Below are positions 33,180 through 41,268 of a stretch of 64,000 bases of DNA, piece by piece. Where the stretch lies: assembly GCA_963722575.1 (NCBI GenBank), contig CAVRNR010000003.1:1-64000 (forward strand), written 5' to 3'. The translations under genes were made by a program, and so were the position numbers. This stretch comes from Fen-178 sp963722575 (lineage in GTDB: Bacteria; Acidobacteriota; Terriglobia; Bryobacterales; Bryobacteraceae). Under the pieces are notes generated by a model. The model was given only the letters and a program-made list of their open reading frames with translations, made no database searches and was not told the DNA's origin. How positions within the stretch are numbered: position 1 is the stretch's first letter; each line of letters begins with the position of its first letter.

Positions 33180-34498
33180 ATGATCTCCTTCAAGCGGCCG
33201 CCCATCTTGATGCCGTCGGCAAGGGTGGGCGTCAGACGGACGTCGAGACCCTGGGAATTGGGCATCTTTCCGTCGGGGTCGATGCCCAGCAACTCATAGA
33301 TGCTGCCGATGAGATCGCACGGATATACGGGCCGGTCCCTCACCGCTTCTCCTGTGGCGTCCGATGCCCCCACCACGTGGCCGCCTTTGAAACCGCCGCC
33401 GGCGACGAGGGCGCAGAAGACGTCGCCCCAATGATTCCGGCCGCCATTCCAGGGCGCTTCCCACATGACTTTGGGCGTTCTGCCGAACTCGCCGCCCCAC
33501 CAGACGATGGTGCTGGAGAGCAGGCCGCGCTCCGAGAGATCCTGGAACAGGGTGGCCATACCTTTGTCCATCTGCGGCAGCTTCTGACGCATCACCTGAA
33601 AGTTCTGCCGGTGTGTATCCCAGCCTTCGTAATTGATGGTGATGTAAGGGACGCCGCGCTCGACCATCCGCCGCGCCACCAGGCAGGACTGGCCGAAGGT
33701 GTTGCGGCCGTAGCGGTCGCGCATCTCGTCGGTTTCCTGCGACAGATCGAACACCTTGCCGGCATCGCCCAGGATCAGCTCATAGGCCTGCCGCTCGGTC
33801 TCATCGAGAGCCTGCAACCCGGGATCGTGCGTGAGGGCCTTTTCGAGCGTGTTGAGGTTGTGGAGCAGCTCGCGCCGCTCCTTCTGGCGCTGATCGGAGA
33901 CGCCCGGGGCCACCACGCCCTCGACGGCGAAGCGGGTCTGGGCCGGATCGCCTCCGGTGGCGAAGGGGCGATAGCGCTCTTCGAGAAACCCGTTCTCGGA
34001 AAACCGGCCCTGGGGTTGGGTGAGCACGATGTAGGGAGGAATCAATCCGGAGTATCCGGCGTTGTAGCCGCGGAGCAGCGAGACCACGGCGCCGGCGCAG
34101 GGATAGAGCAGGCGTTCGCCCGGCCGGCGCCCGGTTTGCACCATGTAAGACGCGGTTTCGTGAGCGAAGACGCCGTGCGTCATGCTGCGGATGATGGAAT
34201 ACTTGTCGGCCTGGCGCGCGAGCAGGGGGAGCAATTCGTTGATCTCGATCCCGGTTACGTTGGTGGGGATGGGCTTGGCGAAAGGACCGCAGTAGTCGTA
34301 GCCGGCGGCGGGTTTGGGATCGAGGGTGTCCAGGTGCGCGGGGCCGCCCCACATCCAGATTTGGATGACGGATTTGGCTTTGGGGGGTGACGCGGCGGCA
34401 CGCGCGGGACGGGGGGCGGTGCCGGCCAGCAGGAGGCTGCCGGCTCCGAAGAGACCGCGGCGGAGGGCGTCGCGGCGGGATATCCATACTGTTGCCAT
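33176..34498 (-). CDS. DUF1501 protein (sulfatase-like, Tat-exported)
   Basis: A 440-aa protein with a Tat leader (ISRRDALRRGLFGAGSLLL). The DUF1501 signature includes VIQIWMWGGPAHLDTLDPKP near the start, ITINYEGWDTHRQNFQVMR, and WWGGEFGRTPKVMWEAPWNG with GRNHWGDVF, the conserved Asp/His residues that place it in the alkaline-phosphatase/sulfatase-like superfamily. Substrate unknown. Second gene of the operon; its TGA overlaps the next ATG. Confidence 0.9.
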   Translation of the reverse strand: MATVWISRRDALRRGLFGAGSLLLAGTAPRPARAAASPPKAKSVIQIWMWGGPAHLDTLDPKPAAGYDYCGPFAKPIPTNVTGIEINELLPLLARQADKYSIIRSMTHGVFAHETASYMVQTGRRPGERLLYPCAGAVVSLLRGYNAGYSGLIPPYIVLTQPQGRFSENGFLEERYRPFATGGDPAQTRFAVEGVVAPGVSDQRQKERRELLHNLNTLEKALTHDPGLQALDETERQAYELILGDAGKVFDLSQETDEMRDRYGRNTFGQSCLVARRMVERGVPYITINYEGWDTHRQNFQVMRQKLPQMDKGMATLFQDLSERGLLSSTIVWWGGEFGRTPKVMWEAPWNGGRNHWGDVFCALVAGGGFKGGHVVGASDATGEAVRDRPVYPCDLIGSIYELLGIDPDGKMPNSQGLDVRLTPTLADGIKMGGRLKEIM

Positions 34499-34523
34499 AG
34501 TGGTTACTCGCTTAGTACATAAC

Positions 34524-34547
34524 TGGGCAAGCTAAAGCATGCCCCAC
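34524..34547. repeat. Dispersed hairpin GGCAAGCTAAAGCATGCC with CCAC tail (copy 1)
   Basis: A 24-nt word identical to 41116-41139. It folds into a short stem with one mismatch and an AA loop. It lies in the 203-bp gap between the DUF1553 and DUF1501 genes, just upstream of the latter. Confidence 0.7.
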
Positions 34548-34566
34548 CAAACCGGACAGTCTCTTT

Positions 34567-34602
34567 CGACGCGGAGACGCGGAGAAAAACGCAGAGAGGA
34601 AC
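34567..34602. repeat. Dispersed GACGCGGAGACGCGGAG repeat (copy 1)
   Basis: Purine-rich direct repeat of the word (G)ACGCGGAG; nearly the same 36-37 nt sequence is found at 46708-46744. No function is assigned. Confidence 0.6.
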
Positions 34603-34701
34603 AAAAGGAAAAGAAAGTCAAAACCTGAGAGCGCAGAGGGAGCGGAGACACATGAAAAGGCGAGGGCGGGGGGAAGTTGGTGGATTTTTGAAGTAACATA
34701 C

Positions 34702-36267
34702 TTAGTGCCTGTATAGGAACTCGGCGCTGTTGATCAAGGCCCACGCCAGATCCACGGTTGCCGGCCACTTGTTGCCTTGCACGGACTGGTAGTACGCCGC
34801 CACGGTCTTCAATTCGCCGGCGGTGGGATAACGCGAAAGGGTCGCCAGGTAAATGCGGTCTATGGGGTCGCGCGGCTTGCCTCCGGGGCGGGGCTGTACT
34901 AACGTTCTCAGCTTGACGCTCTGTTGGATTTTGAGCTGAATATGACTCGAATTCAGCATGTGCAGGCGCTGCTCGGCGGTGGGGACAAGATTGCGTTCCG
35001 ATTCGAGGCCGGTGTCGCGGGGCGGGCGGCCGAACATCTCGAGAAAAGCACTGCTAATGCTGCCATCCGGCAGGGCCGTGGCGCGCTGGCCCTCCGGCAG
35101 GAAGGTGAACGGCTCCGGGATGGGGCTGGAATACTCCTCGGTGGCGCCGGTGATCTGGCACACGGCGTCGATCAGGGTTTCGGCATCGAGGCGGCGCAGC
35201 GCATAAGACGCGAAATTGGCCGCGGCCTGGGGATCGGCGGTCTGGGGAATCGAAGAGAGTTGATAGACCTGCGATGTCAGAATCAGACGGTAGATGTGCT
35301 TGAGGTCGTAGTGGGAAGCGACTAACTCGCGTTCCAGGTAGGCCAGTAAGTCGGGATTGACGGCGGGGTTGCCGGGGCGAATGTCGTCCGGTTCGTGAAT
35401 GATGCCGCGGCCCAGCAGCCAGTACCAGATGCGGTTGACGATGTTGCGCGCGAACCACGGATTCCCGGGCGCGAGGAGCCAGTTGGCGAAAACTTCGCGC
35501 GGGTCCTGGCCGGGGGCGATGCGAGCGGGCGCGCCATCGGGGAAAACGGCCGCGGGGCCCGGCGCGCCCTTTTGGGGATCGAAGTAGACGATCTCCTCTT
35601 TCCATTCCGCGGTGGACTTGTAGCCGATCTGCGAGAAAAAGGCCGCCATTCCGTCGAGGCGCGCTTTCGGCCAGTTCCCGGCGCGCGCGCCCATGAAGGT
35701 CAACGCGACCGCTTGCGCGATGGTTTGCGGCTCCTTACTCTGGACGGCGCGGTAGAAGTTGACCTCGGGCACGCGGAAGTTACTGCCGCTCGAAACCAGT
35801 AACTGCCGCACGAACTGGTCATAGGGCAAGTCACTCTTGATGCTGGTGTGAATCCAGCGGTAATAGGCTTGCACCGCGTTGGGCCATAGGTTGATGGGAA
35901 ACTCCGACTTGACGCGCAGTAAGTCGCTCCACTTCATGGCCCAGTAGTCCGCGAACTCACTGCGCGCGAGCAGACGGCCGATCAAGGCGGCGCGCTTGCC
36001 GGGATCCTGGTCCGAGAGAAACTGCGACGCCTCGTCCGGCGTGGGGAGAGTGCCGATGACGTCAAGATACACGCGCCGGAGAAATACTTCGTCGGAGCAC
36101 GGATTCGCGGGTTGGATACCAAGGCGCTTCCACTGATCGAACGCCAGGTCGTCGATTCTGCCGTGTGAAGTGAGCGCGGCGCGGGTTTCGAAGGGAGCGA
36201 CCGGCGGCTGGCCGGTGGCCGCACTGGCCAGGGCGGTCGTCAGGACGAGGATGGAGATCGCATTCAC
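34702..36267 (-). CDS. DUF1549/DUF1553 secreted protein (cytochrome-less PSD1-type)
   Basis: A 521-aa protein from a GTG at 36267 preceded by AGAGGATTCC; the ATG at 36582 lies inside a repeated element and is rejected. Signal peptide MNAISILVLTTALASAATGQ. DUF1549 (DQWKRLGIQPANPCSDEVFL, RRVYLDVIGTLPTPDEASQF, YWAMKWSDLLRVKSEF) is followed by DUF1553 (NWLLAPGNPWFARNIVNRIW, RGIIHEPDDIRPGNPAVNP). Partner of the DUF1501 protein. No haem-binding CxxCH is present, unlike many planctomycete relatives. Confidence 0.88.
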   Translation of the reverse strand: MNAISILVLTTALASAATGQPPVAPFETRAALTSHGRIDDLAFDQWKRLGIQPANPCSDEVFLRRVYLDVIGTLPTPDEASQFLSDQDPGKRAALIGRLLARSEFADYWAMKWSDLLRVKSEFPINLWPNAVQAYYRWIHTSIKSDLPYDQFVRQLLVSSGSNFRVPEVNFYRAVQSKEPQTIAQAVALTFMGARAGNWPKARLDGMAAFFSQIGYKSTAEWKEEIVYFDPQKGAPGPAAVFPDGAPARIAPGQDPREVFANWLLAPGNPWFARNIVNRIWYWLLGRGIIHEPDDIRPGNPAVNPDLLAYLERELVASHYDLKHIYRLILTSQVYQLSSIPQTADPQAAANFASYALRRLDAETLIDAVCQITGATEEYSSPIPEPFTFLPEGQRATALPDGSISSAFLEMFGRPPRDTGLESERNLVPTAEQRLHMLNSSHIQLKIQQSVKLRTLVQPRPGGKPRDPIDRIYLATLSRYPTAGELKTVAAYYQSVQGNKWPATVDLAWALINSAEFLYRH

Positions 36268-36436
36268 AGCGGAATCCTCTTGTATCAACCCTGGAGCGGG
36301 ACGGAAAGCTCGGTGTTGGCGAAGTGTGACGCGCACCGACCGGGTGACGCATCTGGTTGGGGTGAGTGGAGTTGTCAATTGTGAGGTTTTAAGCCACTTC
36401 GTTTCAATTACTTGCGTCTGTTGGTCGGAGTTTTGT

Positions 36437-36610
36437 GACGCATCTTGAAGGGTTTTTTCGCAAGATGCGTCTCCCGGGTGGTCGCGGATAGTAAGCGACT
36501 CAGTTTCAATGGGATACGGCTGTTTTGGAGGGCAAGAGGCCGAGTTGGCGATGGCGATGAAGGGAGCGAATGGATTACGCATTGGCGCCTACTAATCCTG
36601 GTATAGCAGG
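36437..36610 (-). repeat. ~170-bp structured repeat upstream of the DUF1553 operon (copy 1)
   Basis: Left end: GACGCATCTTG (36437-36447) and CAAGATGCGTC (36461-36471) form a perfect 11-bp stem. Right end (36556-36610), about 80% identical to 55769-55822, includes a stem of CCTACTA with TAGCAGG and an ATG opening the frame MRNPFAPFIA on the minus strand. In both copies the element is directly 5' of a minus-strand operon. Confidence 0.55.
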
Positions 36611-36653
36611 CCAAGACTGGGCTGGCGGGTCCTGAAACCCGGAAGTGATTGAA

Positions 36654-36818
36654 ATGATTCAGAAAACTCAGGGCGAGAATGTGGGGAATGAAAAAAGTTC
36701 ACGCGCCACTCGCAAAAAGGCTACTCGCCGCCATCCGAGCGGATCAGTAACGACGAACCCGCCTGCCTCCCCGAATCTGATCGCGGCCCGGCTCACCGCG
36801 GCGGCCCGCCTGTTTTAA
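36654..36818 (+). CDS. 54-aa basic small protein
   Basis: Starts MIQKTQGENVGNEKSSRATR, continues with a Lys/Arg-rich segment (KKATRRHPSG), ends PNLIAARLTAAARLF. A GTG three codons upstream is an alternative. It ends 11 bp before the next gene on the same strand, so the two likely form an operon. The basic linker plus amphipathic helix suggest binding to nucleic acid or to the neighbouring protein. Family unknown. Confidence 0.45.
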   Translation: MIQKTQGENVGNEKSSRATRKKATRRHPSGSVTTNPPASPNLIAARLTAAARLF

Positions 36819-36829
36819 GATGGTCGCAA

Positions 36830-37621
36830 ATGGCTCAAAAGATCAGCAGCGGCAGCCGGCATGGGAATCCGCCGGTGGTCCTCCCGGGGTTGGGGGTGGC
36901 CGTCGGGTTTCGGCCCGAGTACCTGGATTTCGCGCGCGGGATTCATGTCGGGAACCTGGAAGAGAACCAACGCATCACGCGCATTTTGAAACTGGCGCTG
37001 GAGGGGCGGTACGGGCAGCCGTTCGTCACCGAGCGGTGGGGGCGGGGGGTCTATTGGCAGTGGATCGGGTACTTGCCGCGGGCCAATCGCACGGCCAAGC
37101 CTGTCTCCAGCGAGGTGAGCTTCGGGTGCTCGAAGTTCTTCCTCACGGTGGATACCGGCGAGCAGCTCTTTAAGTGCGGGTTGCAGGTGGAACGCGGGTA
37201 CGTGAAAGCCCCACCCGAGTCTCGCTACTGCCAGTTGCGCGCGGATTGGGACTGGCATCGGCTGATCGAGGCGCTCAAGCCCGGGAGCGCCATGGAACGC
37301 GAGTTGGAGCGGCTGGTGCGGCACGAAGGGTTCATGCTGCACGCGGGGGGGTGGGAGGAGCATCCTGTCTACTTCGCGCGCGGCGGGTATCCGGGCGTGG
37401 TGGAAGTGCGGAAAGTGCTCGAAGCGGCGCCTAAAAGCGGTTGGGCGGGGTTCCAGATCTTCTACCCGATGCGGGAGAGCGAAGTGCGCGGCTCGACGGG
37501 GCTGGACCTGGTCGAATCGATGCTGGCGGTGTTCCGCGAAGTGACGCCCGCGATGAACCTATGCATGCAGATCGAACTGGCGGAGCGAGGCGCGACAAGC
37601 ATCCGGCCGCCGGGTTTATAG
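36830..37621 (+). CDS. Cytoplasmic protein of unknown function
   Basis: A 263-aa protein starting MAQKISSGSRHGNPPVVLPG. No signal peptide or membrane helix. Contains GRGVYWQWIGYLPRANRTAK, GCSKFFLTVDTGEQLFKCGL, and WDWHRLIEALKPGSAMEREL. The many Trp/Tyr residues and mixed alpha/beta character suggest a globular ligand-binding or DUF2461-like domain, but no family can be named with confidence. Followed 20 bp later by a secreted-protein gene with a strong ribosome-binding site. Confidence 0.65.
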   Translation: MAQKISSGSRHGNPPVVLPGLGVAVGFRPEYLDFARGIHVGNLEENQRITRILKLALEGRYGQPFVTERWGRGVYWQWIGYLPRANRTAKPVSSEVSFGCSKFFLTVDTGEQLFKCGLQVERGYVKAPPESRYCQLRADWDWHRLIEALKPGSAMERELERLVRHEGFMLHAGGWEEHPVYFARGGYPGVVEVRKVLEAAPKSGWAGFQIFYPMRESEVRGSTGLDLVESMLAVFREVTPAMNLCMQIELAERGATSIRPPGL

Positions 37622-37641
37622 GGTTTAAGGAGGATTCCCAA

Positions 37642-38148
37642 ATGAAGCCGCTACTTGTGGTTGGTTGCGCATTGCTGGTTGTCTGCGCGGCGTTTACGGC
37701 TGTCCGTGCGGGCGCTCAACCGGCGATCCTGGTCGCCAGTCCCCAATATGTGACGTTCGGAATGGTGGGCCTCGGCACGGGGCAGACAGCCCGGTTGAAC
37801 GCCTTCGCCCTTCCCGTGGGAGGCCCGATTATTGCGGGCGCTTCGTGCCAGGTGACATTCGACTTCTATAACGAGGCGGGCAAGTCCGTGAAGACCGGCA
37901 CGGCCACGGTGGCGCAGGGGGCGTCGGTCCATTTCGACATGCTACGGACGGAGGTCGACACGACGTCGGGGCTCAGCGAGATTCGCGGTACCGTTCGCGC
38001 CGCATTCGTCAGCTTGTCCGCGGTCGGCACACCGGTATCCGGGTTCTGCTCGATGCTGCCGACGATGGAGATATTCGATTCCTCGTCCGGGCAGACGACG
38101 GTGGTGCTGCAACAGACAACGGCATTGCCCCTGGTGACGCCGCTGTAG
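37642..38148 (+). CDS. Secreted beta-rich protein
   Basis: A 168-aa protein from ATG 37642 with an excellent ribosome-binding site (AAGGAGG). Signal peptide MKPLLVVGCALLVVCAAFTA to RAGAQ. The mature part is a single beta-sandwich-like domain (VGLGTGQTARLNAFALPVGG, CQVTFDFYNEAGKSVKTGTA) with two Cys. Likely periplasmic or cell-surface; function unknown. Followed by a 44-nt palindrome that probably ends transcription. Confidence 0.65.
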   Translation: MKPLLVVGCALLVVCAAFTAVRAGAQPAILVASPQYVTFGMVGLGTGQTARLNAFALPVGGPIIAGASCQVTFDFYNEAGKSVKTGTATVAQGASVHFDMLRTEVDTTSGLSEIRGTVRAAFVSLSAVGTPVSGFCSMLPTMEIFDSSSGQTTVVLQQTTALPLVTPL

Positions 38149-38149
38149 G

Positions 38150-38193
38150 AAAAGGGGTCAGACGCATTTAATTAAATGCGTCTGACCCCTTTT
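38150..38193. terminator. 44-nt perfect palindrome, probable bidirectional terminator
   Basis: Two 22-nt arms meet at the centre of TTTAATTAAA, flanked by GGGGTCAGACGCA and its complement, with A4 and T4 at the ends. It lies 2 bp after a stop codon and 14 bp before the dihydropyrimidinase start. One arm is also found at 25243-25264. Confidence 0.6.
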
Positions 38194-38207
38194 TGGGGAG
38201 GAACAGC

Positions 38208-39599
38208 GTGAATACCCTCATTCGGAATGGCACGGTGGTGACGGCGCGCGAGACCAGGGCGGCCGATGTGCGGATCGAAGGCGGCCGCATCACGGAGGTT
38301 GGCCCCAAACTGCCGGCGAACCCGGCGGACCACGCGATCGACGCCAGCGGCATGTACGTGATGCCGGGCGGCATCGACGTCCATACGCACCTGGACATGC
38401 CCCTGGGCGACATCGTGTCCACCGACGATTTCGAAACCGGGACATGCGCGGCGGCGTTCGGCGGAACCACCAGCATCGTCGATTTCGCCATACAGGCGCG
38501 CGGCACACGCATGCGCGACGCGCTGGATACCTGGTGGAAGAAGGCCGCGGGGCGCGCCACCATCGACTACGGCCTGCACATGATCGTCACCGATCTGGGC
38601 GGCGCGGGCCTGGAGGACATGGACGATATGGTGGGCGAAGGCGTGGCCAGTTTCAAGCTGTTCATGGCGTACCCCAATTCCCTGATGGTGGACGACGCCA
38701 CCATTTTCAAGGCGCTTTCACGGACGGCCAAGAACGGCGCACTGATTTCGATGCACGCCGAGAACGGCGGAGTGATCGACGTGCTGATCGCGCGCGCGCT
38801 GGCCGAGGGGAAGACGGCTCCCATTTACCACGCGCTCACGCGGCCGCCACTGGCCGAGGCGGAAGCCGTACACCGGGCCATCGCCATCGCGGAGATCGCG
38901 GGCGCGCCGGTTTATATCGTCCACGTCAGTTCGGAAGACGCGCTGGAGCAAGTGCGCGAGGCGCGCGACCGGGGGGTTCCGGTTTTCGCGGAGACCTGCC
39001 CGCAGTACTTGCTGCTCTCGATAGAAGACCTGGAGCGGCCGAATTTCGAAGGCGCGAAATACGTGCTGACTCCGCCGCTGCGGCCCAAGCAGCACCAGGG
39101 GAAACTGTGGGACGGCCTGAAGCACGACCAGCTTCAAGTGGTCTCGACCGACCATTGCCCGTTCTGCTTCGCGGACCAGAAAACGCTGGGCAAGGACGAT
39201 TTCAGCAAGATTCCCAACGGCGGGCCGGGCATCGAGAACCGGATGCAACTGATTTACCACTATGGCGTGAACTCGGGGAAACTCTCGCTGAACCGGTTCG
39301 TGGAGACGGTTTCCACCGCGCCCGCACGCATTTTCGGCCTGTATCCGAAAAAAGGAGAGATTGCGCCCGGGAGCGACGCCGACGTGGTGATCTGGGACCC
39401 CAACGCCGCCCACACCATCAGCGCCAGGACGCATCACATGCGCGTGGATTACTCTATGTTCGAGGGCTTCGAGGTGAGGGGCAATGCGCGGACGGTGCTG
39501 TCGCGCGGCGAAGCGATTGTGGATGGCGGCAAGTTTTTGGGGAAGGCCGGGCGCGGCCATTATCTGAAGCGCGCGGCGCGCGGCGGGGCCTGGAAATAG
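38208..39599 (+). CDS. hydA: Dihydropyrimidinase (D-hydantoinase)
   Basis: A 463-aa amidohydrolase from a GTG at 38208 (GGGGAGG 6 nt upstream); a TTG five codons earlier overlaps the palindrome. Metal ligands: His-x-His in GGIDVHTHLDMPLG, the carboxylated Lys in GVASFKLFMAYPNSLMVDD, His in SMHAENG and IVHVSSEDALEQV, Asp in VSTDHCPFCF. Length and motifs match dihydropyrimidinase, which opens dihydrouracil/dihydrothymine to N-carbamoyl-beta-amino acids. Followed 13 bp later by methylmalonate-semialdehyde dehydrogenase, which fits later steps of the same pathway. A beta-ureidopropionase is not in the window. Confidence 0.9.
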   Translation: MNTLIRNGTVVTARETRAADVRIEGGRITEVGPKLPANPADHAIDASGMYVMPGGIDVHTHLDMPLGDIVSTDDFETGTCAAAFGGTTSIVDFAIQARGTRMRDALDTWWKKAAGRATIDYGLHMIVTDLGGAGLEDMDDMVGEGVASFKLFMAYPNSLMVDDATIFKALSRTAKNGALISMHAENGGVIDVLIARALAEGKTAPIYHALTRPPLAEAEAVHRAIAIAEIAGAPVYIVHVSSEDALEQVREARDRGVPVFAETCPQYLLLSIEDLERPNFEGAKYVLTPPLRPKQHQGKLWDGLKHDQLQVVSTDHCPFCFADQKTLGKDDFSKIPNGGPGIENRMQLIYHYGVNSGKLSLNRFVETVSTAPARIFGLYPKKGEIAPGSDADVVIWDPNAAHTISARTHHMRVDYSMFEGFEVRGNARTVLSRGEAIVDGGKFLGKAGRGHYLKRAARGGAWK

Positions 39600-39612
39600 G
39601 GGGGGAAGAACG

Positions 39613-41070
39613 ATGGCTACCGATTCGACCGTTCAAGTTCCCGGGTTCTACGTGAATGGCAAGTGGGAGAGGCCGGAGGGATGCACGTTTGGAATGGTGA
39701 CGAACCCCGCCACGGGCGCCACCATCGCCGAGGCGCCCTACGCGGGGGAGGCGGATATCGACCGCGCCGTCCGTGCCGCGCACGGGGCGTTCGGGAAATG
39801 GCGCGAGGTGGCCGTGGTGGAGCGCGTGCAGCCGCTCTATCGTTACAAGGCGCTGCTGGAGAAGCACCACGCGGAACTGGCCGGCATTCTGACGCGCGAA
39901 AACGGCAAGACCGCCGAGGATGCCAGGGCGGAGGTGCGGCGCTCCATCCAGATGGTGGAAGTGGCGTGCGGCATGCCCAGCCTGATGCTGGGCGATTCGC
40001 TGACCGACGTGGCGCAGGGCATCGACTGCAAAACCATCCGGCAGCCCATCGGGGTCTGCGCCGGGATCACGCCGTTCAATTTCCCCGCCATGGTGCCGAT
40101 GTGGATGTGGCCATTCGCCATTGCCTGCGGCAACACATTCATACTGAAGCCCTCGGAAAAGGCGCCGCTCACGGCGACCCGCGCGGTGGAGCTGCTCGAT
40201 GACGCCGGGCTGCCGCCGGGGGTCCTGAACCTGGTGCACGGCGGCAAGCAGGCGGTGGACGCGCTGCTGCGCCATCCACTGGTGAAGGCAGTTTCGTTTG
40301 TCGGCTCGACGCCGGTGGCCAAATACATTTATGCGACCGCGGCGGCCGAGGGCAAGCGCGTGCAGGCGCTAGGCGGCGCTAAGAACCACTTAGTGGTAAT
40401 GCCCGACGCCGACATGCCGAAGACGGTGGAAGGCATCATCGGCTCGGCATTCGGCGCCGCCGGCGAGCGCTGCCTGGCGGGCAGCGTGCTGGTGACGGTG
40501 GGCGCGGCGGCCGGCCCGCTGCTCGATCTGCTGGTCAAGCGGACCAAGGCGCTGGTTGTCGGCGATGGTTCCGAGGCGGGAGTGGAGATGGGCCCGCTGG
40601 TGACCGCGGAGCACTACCGGCGGGTGGTTGGCTACATCGAGAAAGGCGTGGAAGAAGGGGCGGTGCCGCTGGTGGATGGCCGCGAGATCAAGAAGGCGGG
40701 CGGGTTCTTTCTGGGCCCCACGATTTTCGACCATGTGACCCCCGAGATGAGCATCGGGCGCGAGGAGATTTTCGGGCCGGTGCTTTCCGTGATGCGGGTT
40801 GCGACGCTGGATGAAGCCATCGAGCTGGTGAACCGCTCGCCATTCGGCAACGCCACCGCGATTTTCACCGCCAGCGGCAAAGCCGCGCGCGAGTACTCCT
40901 CGCGGGTCGAAGTGGGGATGGTGGGGATCAACGTGGGAGTGGCCGCGCCCATGGCGTTTTTCCCGTTTGCGGGGTGGAAGAACTCCTTTTTCGGCGACCT
41001 GCACGCCCACGGCAAGGACGCGGTGGCCTTCTACACCGAGCAGAAGGTGGTCATGAGCCGGTGGTTCTAG
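39613..41070 (+). CDS. mmsA: Methylmalonate-semialdehyde dehydrogenase (CoA-acylating)
   Basis: A 485-aa ALDH-superfamily enzyme. Cofactor region GVCAGITPFNFPAMVPMWMW and FILKPSEKAPLTATRAVEL; catalytic Cys in FGAAGERCLAGSVLVTVG, the exact sequence context of MMSDH; C-terminal FPFAGWKNSFFGDLHAHGKD and AVAFYTEQKVVMSRWF are diagnostic of the family. It turns malonate or methylmalonate semialdehyde plus CoA into acetyl- or propionyl-CoA with NAD. With dihydropyrimidinase upstream it would serve pyrimidine or valine breakdown. Confidence 0.95.
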   Translation: MATDSTVQVPGFYVNGKWERPEGCTFGMVTNPATGATIAEAPYAGEADIDRAVRAAHGAFGKWREVAVVERVQPLYRYKALLEKHHAELAGILTRENGKTAEDARAEVRRSIQMVEVACGMPSLMLGDSLTDVAQGIDCKTIRQPIGVCAGITPFNFPAMVPMWMWPFAIACGNTFILKPSEKAPLTATRAVELLDDAGLPPGVLNLVHGGKQAVDALLRHPLVKAVSFVGSTPVAKYIYATAAAEGKRVQALGGAKNHLVVMPDADMPKTVEGIIGSAFGAAGERCLAGSVLVTVGAAAGPLLDLLVKRTKALVVGDGSEAGVEMGPLVTAEHYRRVVGYIEKGVEEGAVPLVDGREIKKAGGFFLGPTIFDHVTPEMSIGREEIFGPVLSVMRVATLDEAIELVNRSPFGNATAIFTASGKAAREYSSRVEVGMVGINVGVAAPMAFFPFAGWKNSFFGDLHAHGKDAVAFYTEQKVVMSRWF

Positions 41071-41115
41071 ACACCGCCACAACCGCTGGCTTGCGCGGCG
41101 CGGGACGAAGCCGAA

Positions 41116-41214
41116 TGGGCAAGCTAAAGCATGCCCCACATAGCGGCCGGGGCGGGCGCGTCCAAGGGCGGCAGGCGGATTGACAATCCGCCGCAGGTTA
41201 AAAACCTGCCCCAC
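41116..41214. repeat. Composite of three hairpins with CCCAC tails
   Basis: 41116-41139 is identical to 34524-34547. It is followed by GGCGGATT-GAC-AATCCGCC (41174-41192) and GCAGGTT-AAA-AACCTGC (41193-41209) with CCCAC. The three occupy the gap between mmsA and the HEAT-repeat gene. Confidence 0.65.
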
Positions 41215-41268
41215 AAGTCGATGGATAGTAGTACCAAAAGCAAGTGGCAGCCACGCTACAGTAGAAGT

